This document shows, one piece after another, positions 1 to 6,472 of a stretch of DNA of 9,016 nucleotides (positions are counted from its first letter, which is position 1; the number at the start of each line of letters is the position of its first letter). A program made the translations under genes and the position numbers. The DNA is from JBLIRR01 sp049472395. Lineage in GTDB: Bacteria; SZUA-182; DTGQ01; JBLIRR01. Below the pieces are notes generated by a model. It searched no databases. It was not told the DNA's origin and saw only the letters and a list, made by a program, of their open reading frames with translations. Location: NCBI GenBank assembly GCA_049472395.1, contig JBLIRR010000089.1:1-9016 (forward strand). The letters run 5' to 3'.

Positions 1-888
1 ATTCCGTGTGGAGAGGGCGTTGCCCATAAAAAGCCCCAAGACTGGCAAGGATTTAATGAAGATCTTGAAACGTACCGGGAGCGGGGATGGTTTTCGAGTC
101 ACGTTCGGGATCTTGCGAACCGCAACCTCGGTACCCTAGGAGGAGGTAACCATTTCATTGAGATCCAGGCAGGAGATGATGGGCATGTTTGGTTGATGAT
201 CCACTCAGGATCACGACATCTTGGGAATGTAATCGCTCGCTATTATCATCAAAGGGCATGTGAGCTGAACACATGCTGGTGTTCACGTATTCCTTGCCGA
301 GACCTCGCCTTCCTTCCTATCGACTCCCAGCAAGGAGAGGATTATATTCAGGATATGAGCTTTGCCCTTTCCTATGCGAAGGAGAACAGACGACGAATTA
401 TGGAAAGATTCAAGGCAGCCTTTTATTCAGTTTATCAGGCAGCGGAATTTGAGAACGAGGTAAATATCCATCACAATTATGCAGCGCTGGAGCATCATTT
501 CGGAAAAAATGTCTGGATTCATAGAAAGGGTGCAACTTCAGCGAAAAAAAACGAAATGGGCATTATTCCAGGTTCAATGGGCAGTGCATCATATATTGTC
601 GAAGGTCTTGGCAATAGTGAATCATTTATGTCATGTTCTCATGGCGCTGGCAGGATATTGGGAAGAAATCAAGCATCACAGACATTAACCAAAGACGAGT
701 GTGACAAGGCTATGGAGGGAATTGTCTACGACAGGTGGAACAAAGTGAGAAGAGGAAAGACAAAAGGATTATACGACTTGAGTGAAGCACCCCAAGCATA
801 CAAAGATATTGATACGGTAATCGAAGCGGAACGTGACTTGATTAAACCGTTGGTGAAGCTCAAACCTCTTGGCGTAGTCAAGGGATAG
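1..888 (+). CDS. rtcB: RtcB-type RNA ligase, C-terminal ~295 residues (5' end outside window)
   Basis: RtcB joins RNA 2',3'-cyclic phosphate or 3'-phosphate ends to 5'-OH ends, using GTP and Mn2+ through a histidine-guanylate intermediate. The frame is open from base 1, so the gene enters from the left; the TTG and ATG near 193 are internal. Visible in order (fragment numbering): GGGNHFIEI at 47-55 (Asn and His of the active site), HSGSR at 68-72, HHNYA near 157-161, HRKGAT near 174-179, PGSMG near 190, and SHGAGR with the guanylated His at about 214. The C-terminus (DLSEAPQAYKDID, then KPLGVVKG) is typical and complete. About 100 or more N-terminal residues, including the metal-binding Asp/Cys motif, lie outside the window. 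The gene converges on the minus-strand hen1-pnkp operon, which also concerns RNA repair. The gene is less AT-rich than that operon, so it may have a different history. Family assignment is near certain; the physiological substrate is unknown. Confidence 0.97.
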   Translation: MPCGEGVAHKKPQDWQGFNEDLETYRERGWFSSHVRDLANRNLGTLGGGNHFIEIQAGDDGHVWLMIHSGSRHLGNVIARYYHQRACELNTCWCSRIPCRDLAFLPIDSQQGEDYIQDMSFALSYAKENRRRIMERFKAAFYSVYQAAEFENEVNIHHNYAALEHHFGKNVWIHRKGATSAKKNEMGIIPGSMGSASYIVEGLGNSESFMSCSHGAGRILGRNQASQTLTKDECDKAMEGIVYDRWNKVRRGKTKGLYDLSEAPQAYKDIDTVIEAERDLIKPLVKLKPLGVVKG

Positions 889-972
889 GAAGAAATCTTT
901 CTTTTTATGAGAAAAAGAGTATTAATAAAGAATCTACCGAATCATCGCATTTATATTATCTCTTAGGTGCTA

Positions 973-1152
973 ATGGACGATGGCGTTTTGAAACAACTGG
1001 CCGTTCTTGCCGGTGAACTCTGCTTCCGGCCCGAAATCCAGGTACGGGGAAAGCGTATTGTGGCGTACCTTGCTGATCAGAACGCCACGGTTGATGAAGT
1101 GAAGACCCTTGAAACTTTGTTTGAATTCACCAAGAGGGTAGCCAGCATTTAG
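973..1152 (+). CDS. small protein of unknown function downstream of rtcB (59 aa)
   Basis: I do not recognise this gene. It starts 84 bases after the rtcB stop, on the same strand, and may be cotranscribed. I chose ATG 973 because an AGGTG (965-969) sits a short distance upstream; a GTG at 967 is an alternative. The protein begins MDDGVLKQLAVLAGE, is soluble-looking and mixed in charge, with predicted helical ends and a central VRGKRIVAYLADQ segment that could be a beta strand. It ends KRVASI. Codon composition matches rtcB (more GC-rich) rather than the AT-rich genes to the right, which supports its being a real partner of rtcB. It could also be the surviving C-terminal part of a longer protein; the bases between rtcB and its start encode nothing obvious. 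Confidence 0.5.
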   Translation: MDDGVLKQLAVLAGELCFRPEIQVRGKRIVAYLADQNATVDEVKTLETLFEFTKRVASI

Positions 1153-1394
1153 ATGAGGCGGTGTGCGACATCAATTGCCAGTAAAGATACTATAAATAGC
1201 AACCAAAATAACAAGAGCTTTACAGGATATTCCTTGTTGCTCGCTACATAAGCATCTTTCTTCCTTATATTATGAAATGTAGATATATTGCAAGAGTAAC
1301 GAAAAAAGATATGAACAGTCTTTAATAATATAAGGAGGATGAATATAATGACTAACCAAGAAAAGTTATATAGAATAAATGAAATAGTCCGCAA
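1149..1394 (-). CDS. doubtful small membrane protein ORF (81 aa, TTG start)
   Basis: This frame would encode two hydrophobic segments, roughly residues 10-30 (WLVIIFILLILLKTV) and 58-76 (LLLFWLLFIVSLLAI), joined by a basic loop containing NIRKKDAY. The only available start is TTG at 1394 and I see no ribosome binding site for it. It runs antisense to the start and Shine-Dalgarno of the 62-aa plus-strand gene, and its stop touches the stop of the 59-aa gene. The minus strand is T-rich here, which by itself produces hydrophobic frames. The second half looks better than chance, so a decayed membrane-protein gene is possible. No function is suggested. Confidence 0.2.
   Translation of the reverse strand: MRTISFILYNFSWLVIIFILLILLKTVHIFFRYSCNISTFHNIRKKDAYVASNKEYPVKLLLFWLLFIVSLLAIDVAHRLI
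1332..1338 (+). promoter_or_regulatory. strong Shine-Dalgarno for the 62-aa gene
   Basis: AAGGAGG lies 9 bases before ATG 1348. It is the best ribosome binding site in the window and decides the start: the in-frame ATG at 1339 directly abuts it and is too close to be used. Confidence 0.75.
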
Positions 1395-1536
1395 GGAACT
1401 TCAATATGTTATTAAGCTAACGAAGCAAAAGATATCTCCTCATGAATGGAAGTATTTAAAATATCAGGAGGATTATTTATTTCGTTTACATACAGTTATT
1501 GAAGGATTCGTATCTAATGAAAAGAGTATTCATTAA
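1348..1536 (+). CDS. small protein of unknown function (62 aa)
   Basis: I do not recognise this gene. The start at ATG 1348 is set by a consensus AAGGAGG 9 bases upstream. The product (MTNQEKLYRINEIVRKEL...) is rich in Lys, Glu, Tyr and Ile, has no hydrophobic segment, and looks like two or three amphipathic helices, with ISPHEWKYLKYQEDY in the middle. It lies between the rtcB group and the 3' end of the RNA-repair operon, converging on the latter. After its TAA stop the same frame stays open for 37 further codons (1537-1650, TGA at 1648), so the original gene may have been about 100 codons long, or the extension may be chance. A regulatory or antitoxin-like role would be a guess. Confidence 0.55.
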   Translation: MTNQEKLYRINEIVRKELQYVIKLTKQKISPHEWKYLKYQEDYLFRLHTVIEGFVSNEKSIH

Positions 1537-1852
1537 ATCATAAATCGTGGAATTACCAAGAATTTACTTTTTGATCCTTATTATGCAGAGGAGCCTGATG
1601 GGCTAGGAAATTCTCCAGAAGTATTTAGCAATGCTGTTTTTTTTAATTGAATGAGCATGGAGGATATCCGGTCACCCATTAAAGGATTTGTCAAGTAAAA
1701 AACACAGCTCTTTTACATAGATAGGTTTATCCAATTCTCAATGTTTTAAACACTACACTTCGTTAAACCATGCGGCGAGCATCAAATACAAGACATGATG
1801 TCTCAAATAATTTCTTTCAGGGGAGCATTTAGCTTTAATTAATTTCATATTA
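1537..1852. other. 316 bases with no convincing gene
   Basis: The first third (1537-1650) continues the frame of the 62-aa gene after its stop; it reads IINRGITKNLLFDP and so on, with protein-like composition but no start or ribosome binding site. A 15-codon plus-strand frame follows at 1651-1698 (MSMEDIRSPIKGFVK); I could not link it to a family. A 13-bp inverted repeat, AGACATGATGTCT, lies at 1791-1803, and a weak AT-only inverted repeat (AATTAAT at 1837-1843, ATTAATT at 1852-1858) overlaps the end of the operon. Neither is followed by a T-run in the direction the operon would need, so I do not call a terminator. Confidence 0.5.
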
Positions 1853-2923
1853 TTAATTAGATTTTAAATAATAATATTTTTTTCTAATATCTATTAATAA
1901 AGAATTTGCTTTACTCAAATCAACAGTATCGGGAAGGTTCGATTTCTTAAAAAGATTATTAATCCTTTTCAACCTATCGTTAGCTTGATTGAGTAAATCA
2001 TCATATTCATATAATCCAGATTTAATTTTCAAGAGCTCCTGCCGGTTCGGTCTCTTAGTTGTGAATTTTCCAGTTAGTGCAATTTCTTCAGCAATGTCCA
2101 ACAATCTGAAAGTATGCATCATATTTTTTGAGTCATACTTTTTTCCATGAGATATAGTGTTTTTATATCGGGCTTCGTTTCTTTTATTTACCCATTCCCA
2201 ATATTCACTATATTCCTTACAATAACGAGAGTATCCATCAACATTCACATATATTATGGCTTCCTCCGTTAATTCTTTGGGAATTCTTGATAAAGCAACA
2301 TCCATAGAATTTTGGCTCTTCATTATACCTGAAAAATTATACTTTTTTTCTTTATCATAAAATAAGGCATAAATATGTTTCATATTAGGGACATTAACAA
2401 GGCCACATTGTGCTTGATTAAAACCTGTCTCATCTAACCACTCAATAAGTGGTTTTGACTTATAGCCAATAATAACATGAATAAATTCTAATATTGATTT
2501 CTTCCTTCTGTCGATAGGATTTAATATCTTCTTTTTTAAGCCACGAGCTTTTTTAATCTGTGTCATTGCATAACCGGCAAAAGTGACTTGGCAAAGCTTT
2601 GAAAGAAATAATTCTGGCTTAATTTCTTTCCACAAAGGATGTTCATAGAGGACGAATTCATTTGAAACAAAAAGCATTTCCAAAATATTTGGATTATTTC
2701 TTGTAAGCAACTCAATATATCTTTTTAATTCAAAATAAACTATATCATGAGAATTATTGCTAATTTGGGGTATATAATTCAGGCTATAATATGAATCTTG
2801 TGGGAGAACAAATACGCCTTTTATATCTGTATCTGATCCCGGCGTATCCAGGCCATAAGCTTTACTCCCAGAGATACATTCAAATAATAAGAGATCCTGC
2901 TTCTTTATATCGTCGATAGTCAT
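1853..2923 (-). CDS. RlaP-type nucleotidyltransferase B (356 aa, pol-beta superfamily)
   Basis: This is a nucleotidyltransferase of the pol-beta fold, of the type named RlaP (RNA-repair-associated polymerase, Pfam PF10127). Members are predicted to transfer nucleotides to RNA ends; I know of no firm biochemical proof. The catalytic signature is GSKAYG (19-24) followed by SDTDIKG (30-36), giving metal ligands D31 and D33; E65 in DIVYFELKR is a candidate third carboxylate. The family's later blocks are present: KKARGLKKKI (124-133), NVDGYSRYCKEYSEYWEW (227-244), KNMMHTFRLL (266-275) and KRPNRQELLKIKSG (290-303). Length is as expected for the longer RlaP class. ATG 2923 lies 11 bases after the stop of nucleotidyltransferase A, with a TAGGA ribosome binding site overlapping that stop, so the two are cotranscribed and probably coupled. 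It is the last gene of the operon. It differs greatly from A, so this is not a recent tandem duplication. Confidence 0.88.
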   Translation of the reverse strand: MTIDDIKKQDLLLFECISGSKAYGLDTPGSDTDIKGVFVLPQDSYYSLNYIPQISNNSHDIVYFELKRYIELLTRNNPNILEMLFVSNEFVLYEHPLWKEIKPELFLSKLCQVTFAGYAMTQIKKARGLKKKILNPIDRRKKSILEFIHVIIGYKSKPLIEWLDETGFNQAQCGLVNVPNMKHIYALFYDKEKKYNFSGIMKSQNSMDVALSRIPKELTEEAIIYVNVDGYSRYCKEYSEYWEWVNKRNEARYKNTISHGKKYDSKNMMHTFRLLDIAEEIALTGKFTTKRPNRQELLKIKSGLYEYDDLLNQANDRLKRINNLFKKSNLPDTVDLSKANSLLIDIRKKYYYLKSN

Positions 2924-2934
2924 TTCACGTATTC

Positions 2935-3633
2935 CTACTCTTCTAGGAGTTTCATAAAAAAGTGATCAAGCAAATCTACATTTCTTTCTTTTGTCGAACG
3001 TTCTTTCCTGCTGCTTTCAAGTTTTTCAAATGTCTTTTTGATAAATAGATTCAGTTCAGCATCCAGTTTGATAAGTGTGCTTTCATTTGATTTTTCTTTA
3101 GTGCTCAGCAATCTATTGATTATTTCAATTATTTCACTCTTGGATTCAATTATACTAAGAAGCTTCTGAAACACCATCGGTGGTATATTATTTTTGTCAA
3201 CTATCCACAAAGCAGCAAGGAGTGGTCTTAAAACATAAAATACTTTTTTGATTTTAATTATTTCACCAGCTTGATTAATATTTGAATAAAAATTATTACT
3301 AATACCTAAATAATGAGAAATACACACAGAGGGAGAATAATATTCCTGTGATAGTTTCCACGCCTCACTTAAAAATGCTTTATCACATTTATAAATAATT
3401 GGTGACTGAAACCATTCAAACATTACAGCATTTGATTTTTTAATATGCTGTAAAACCTTCTTTACATCCCATCCACAGATATCTAAATCATCATTTATTG
3501 GAAAAGTGAGTGTATCCTTATAATTTTTAATTGATAGATAGGTGTTTTGGGGTCTTATAAAAATGAATCGTACATCATAATCGCTATCCTGGGAGGGAAA
3601 TCCCCAAGCTCGAGAACCAGATTCAACAGCCAA
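2935..3633 (-). CDS. RlaP-type nucleotidyltransferase A (232 aa as drawn; 5' end uncertain)
   Basis: This is the shorter RlaP type, like B. subtilis YcgL. From the drawn start, ESGSRAWGF (4-12) and DSDYDVRFI (16-24) supply the pol-beta signature with D18 and D20; DLDICGWD (49-56) supplies the candidate third carboxylate. Typical family blocks follow: MFEWFQSPI, then YVLRPLLAALWI, then NIPPM. The C-terminus is complete. The drawn TTG start at 3633 is only the first legal start codon. Family members carry a helix before this point, and the same frame encodes one (VREIEKIENENKIKILLAVESG with residues to 3690), but back to a TAG at 3753-3751 there is no ATG, GTG or TTG. The TTG has no ribosome binding site. 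So the gene may have lost its start by a frameshift, may use a non-canonical start, or may make a shortened protein. It sits between pnkp and nucleotidyltransferase B in the operon. Confidence 0.8.
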   Translation of the reverse strand: MAVESGSRAWGFPSQDSDYDVRFIFIRPQNTYLSIKNYKDTLTFPINDDLDICGWDVKKVLQHIKKSNAVMFEWFQSPIIYKCDKAFLSEAWKLSQEYYSPSVCISHYLGISNNFYSNINQAGEIIKIKKVFYVLRPLLAALWIVDKNNIPPMVFQKLLSIIESKSEIIEIINRLLSTKEKSNESTLIKLDAELNLFIKKTFEKLESSRKERSTKERNVDLLDHFFMKLLEE

Positions 3634-3832
3634 TAATATTTTTATTTTATTTTCATTTTCAATTTTTTCTATTTCTCGAACTAATAATGACTTTATTTTA
3701 TTATTTATATTATTCGAATTAATAATAATCTTTATTCTCCAATATATTTTCTATGAATTTGCTATATTCATCCCGCATGGGTAATTCCAGATCAACAAAT
3801 AACTATCTTCGCTCCACAAGTACATCTTCCAT
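3634..3832 (-). pseudogene. disrupted 5' end of nucleotidyltransferase A, or remnant of a small extra gene
   Basis: An ATG at 3832 stands 6 bases after the pnkp stop, where the next operon gene should start. It reads MEDVLVERR, then an amber TAG (3805-3803), then in the same frame LFVDLELP, a second ATG (3778) and MRDEYSKFIENILENKDYY before a TAA (3721-3719). Skipping one base (+1) near that TAA enters the frame that continues without stop into nucleotidyltransferase A. The protein-like composition on both sides of the amber codon suggests decayed coding sequence. Alternatives: MRDEYSKF... is the true N-terminus of nucleotidyltransferase A with a one-base indel, or a separate small gene once lay here. 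Neither ATG has a good ribosome binding site. Confidence 0.45.
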
Positions 3833-3838
3833 AAACTA

Positions 3839-6472
3839 TTACAGCCGCGGATCGACTGGTTCACTTTCAAGAGCCAAAACACCGAAAGCACATTCATGAA
3901 CTCTTCGTAATGGTTCCTTCCTCACAAATCTTTCTAAGCCTTCAAGACCAAGGGCAAATTCCCTTAGTGCCAGAGATCTTTTTATTCCTAAATTACGAGC
4001 TTTTAGTCTTTCTAAATTATAATGTAATGTGTATTCCGGACCGTAAATGATCCGTAAATATTCTTTCCCACGGCATTTGATAGCTGGTTGAATTAATCCT
4101 CTTTTCCCTTTAACTATAAAATCAAGAGGTTTCACAACCATTCCTTCAAACCCTCTAGCTGTGAGTTTTTCCCACCACACACATCCCTCTTGTATACTTT
4201 CTTCATTGGTAACATCAATAATTTTATGAGGAGTTTTAAGTAGTATCGCTGTGTCATGATCACAAATTTTTACTATATTTTCCATATGCCAAAGATGGTC
4301 TTTATCAGAATGAATCTTTTTTTCAGTGGCTAAAATATGGAAAGGTGCAAGTTTAAGATCCTTTATCCCGTTTACAGTCCAGCAATATTCTCTATAAGCA
4401 TTAATATACGCAGATATTGTTTCTTGTCTGGATCTTATTTTCCGGTCCACGTCCTCTATGTTTAGCGAAAAGGCTCCGCTTTCTGAGGGAAGTGAAAAAT
4501 CTGCTTCCAGATCAGTTCTTTTTTTTAGTCTTTCAAGCAAGTCAACAGCATCGGTTAGTGAATGAGTTGATGCTGCTCCAACAGCTGCATACTGGCTTTT
4601 TAATAATTCCTGGGCTTTTTCAGACCAAGGCATTAATTCACAATCAAGACAAAACCATTCTGTTTTAAATTCATTCCAGTAATCAGCCTTTGAGATAGCA
4701 GTCCGGATTCGAGATAGGAACTCGTGCTCAATTTTGTCATCCTTGAAAAACCGTCTTCCTGTGCGAGTATAAACAATACCGATTCCTTCATTCTCTATAC
4801 CAAAATGTGTTCGAACTGCATCTTCATTTTTACAGACAATCACAACAGCGCGAGAACCCATGTGCTTTTGCTCACATATAACTTTTGGGATCCCCTGAGA
4901 TTTGAAGTAGTCAAAGGCTTCTAAAGGATATTCCAAATATTTTTCATTATTACTTGTTTCAGAAGGAGACATCGTTGGAGGCAAGTAAATAATCCACTTG
5001 GGATTCACTGCAAAACGACTCATCACTTCAAGAGCAGCGCTTGCGTTTTCAAGGCGAATGTTCACAGTAGAACCAAATCTGGTAGAGATAAACTTCTTCC
5101 CCAATAACTCATCTAAGACAAGAAGGTCATCATATTTCTGCTGCAAGGTCAATTCATTTGCCAAGCCCTCATGAGTTTGAAAGGGTTTCTTACTCTCAGC
5201 ATAGATTTTCTTTGCTGGAACTTGAATAAGCTCCTTTTCTGGGTAGCGAAGTGCAGTAAGTTTACCTCCAAAAACACATCCCGTATCTATGTTTATCGTT
5301 CTGTTTAACCATTCCGGTTCTGGGACTGGTGTATGACCATACACAACAATTGTTTTTCCTGTATAATCTAATGCCCAATTATAGCGGATAGGTAAACCAA
5401 ACTCATCTGTCTCTCCTGTTGTTTCACCGTAAAGGCAGAACTCTCTTACCTTTCCAGATCCTCTTCCCTGCATTTCTTCTCTGATCCCTGCATGAGATAC
5501 GACTAATTTTCCCTTATTTAAGAGATAGTGGCTTACCAAACTGCCTAGAAATTCTATAGTCGTTTTTACAAAAATGTCTTTAACCTCAATGGGGAGAAAA
5601 TCGATTTCCTGTAATGTTTCTGCAAGACCATAGGTAATTTGTACATCCTTGCCCATTAGTTTTCGCATCAATTTCATGTCGTGGTTTCCCGGAACACAAA
5701 GGGCGGAACCATTCTTTATCATATTACAGACGAGTTTAATTGTATCAATGATCCTTGGACCTCTATCAACTATATCGCCCAAGAAAATAGCACATCGTCC
5801 ATCGGTGTGCTTATAGATTGGTCCTTCCATCGGGGATTCTTCATTTACACCATTCTTTTGATATCCCAGGTTTTCCAGTAATTCAATAAGTTCATCGTAA
5901 CATCCATGGACATCACCAATTATATCAAACGGTCCTTCCATGTCTGTTTTATCATTCCACAAGGGAACTCTTTCAATCTGAGCAGTATTAATCTGTTCTT
6001 CATCCACTAATTTGAAAATTTGTCTGAATCCTTCATATTTTAACTTCTTCAATGACTTTCTAAGAAGGGAACGCTGATTCCTAATCACATGCGGACCAAA
6101 ATCTCTGTCTGCTCTATCTTTATTTCTTTCCTGACATACCTTTTCCGGAAGAAAAAAAACTACTGCAACAGGTAAAGCATGATACTCGCGTGCTATGGCA
6201 ACAAGCTCTTTTCTGTCCTCTGGTCTTACATTTGTAGCATCGATTACTGTGAGTTTGCCCAATTTAAGACGTTGGCGCGTAATATAGTGCAGCAGCTCAA
6301 ACGCCTCATCTGTAACTCTCTGGTTATTTTCATCATCCGAAACCAATGCCCTGCAATAATCCGAGGAAATTATTTCAGTTGCCAGAAAATGTTTTTTTGC
6401 AAAGGTTGATTTTCCTGATCCGGAAGTTCCTATAAGAACAACCAGGCTTAATTTGGGTAATCTAAGCTGCAT
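3839..6472 (-). CDS. pnkp: Pnkp, bacterial RNA end-healing kinase-phosphatase-ligase (877 aa)
   Basis: Pnkp repairs broken RNA: an N-terminal kinase phosphorylates the 5'-OH, a central metallophosphoesterase removes 2',3'-cyclic or 3' phosphate, and a C-terminal ligase-type domain adenylylates itself. From ATG 6472 the numbering matches what I know of C. thermocellum Pnkp. Kinase, about 1-170: GTSGSGKST with K21 and S22, then D38, R41, R116, R120. Phosphatase, about 171-480: GDVHG (D187, H189), GDIVDRG (D233, R237), GNHD (N263, H264), then H327, H380, D396. Ligase, about 485-877: KHMGSR with nucleotidyl lysine K536, YTRTGRRF (568-575), D610 and E612, EGMVVKP (776-782), QPAIKCRG with K799. All three active sites look intact. 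I chose the ATG over a TTG two codons upstream because of this alignment and a GAGGA 8 bases before it. The start overlaps hen1 by 11 bases, so translation is probably coupled. In the known systems Pnkp seals only together with Hen1. Confidence 0.97.
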   Translation of the reverse strand: MQLRLPKLSLVVLIGTSGSGKSTFAKKHFLATEIISSDYCRALVSDDENNQRVTDEAFELLHYITRQRLKLGKLTVIDATNVRPEDRKELVAIAREYHALPVAVVFFLPEKVCQERNKDRADRDFGPHVIRNQRSLLRKSLKKLKYEGFRQIFKLVDEEQINTAQIERVPLWNDKTDMEGPFDIIGDVHGCYDELIELLENLGYQKNGVNEESPMEGPIYKHTDGRCAIFLGDIVDRGPRIIDTIKLVCNMIKNGSALCVPGNHDMKLMRKLMGKDVQITYGLAETLQEIDFLPIEVKDIFVKTTIEFLGSLVSHYLLNKGKLVVSHAGIREEMQGRGSGKVREFCLYGETTGETDEFGLPIRYNWALDYTGKTIVVYGHTPVPEPEWLNRTINIDTGCVFGGKLTALRYPEKELIQVPAKKIYAESKKPFQTHEGLANELTLQQKYDDLLVLDELLGKKFISTRFGSTVNIRLENASAALEVMSRFAVNPKWIIYLPPTMSPSETSNNEKYLEYPLEAFDYFKSQGIPKVICEQKHMGSRAVVIVCKNEDAVRTHFGIENEGIGIVYTRTGRRFFKDDKIEHEFLSRIRTAISKADYWNEFKTEWFCLDCELMPWSEKAQELLKSQYAAVGAASTHSLTDAVDLLERLKKRTDLEADFSLPSESGAFSLNIEDVDRKIRSRQETISAYINAYREYCWTVNGIKDLKLAPFHILATEKKIHSDKDHLWHMENIVKICDHDTAILLKTPHKIIDVTNEESIQEGCVWWEKLTARGFEGMVVKPLDFIVKGKRGLIQPAIKCRGKEYLRIIYGPEYTLHYNLERLKARNLGIKRSLALREFALGLEGLERFVRKEPLRRVHECAFGVLALESEPVDPRL

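Noticed and set aside
479..688. A 69-codon frame inside rtcB
   Set aside because: It overlaps the conserved HRKGAT and PGSMG region of rtcB in another frame; the rtcB reading is unambiguous.
890..906. AAGAAA-TC-TTTCTT followed by TTT after rtcB, as a terminator
   Set aside because: The stem is AT-rich and, with a workable loop, only 5 base pairs; too weak to call.
907..1545. Similarity between 907-930 (ATGAGAAAAAGAGTATT) and 1517-1536 (ATGAAAAGAGTATT) as a repeat
   Set aside because: The match is short, A-rich and imperfect, and does not extend; chance is sufficient.
1537..1580. INRGITKNLLFD as the start of an IS200/REP-type Y1 transposase
   Set aside because: The resemblance is limited to a few residues, and the following codons show no HUH motif.
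3803..3805. Amber TAG as pyrrolysine or other readthrough codon
   Set aside because: TAG is used as an ordinary stop by rtcB, the 59-aa gene, hen1 and nucleotidyltransferase A in this window, so simple decay is more likely.
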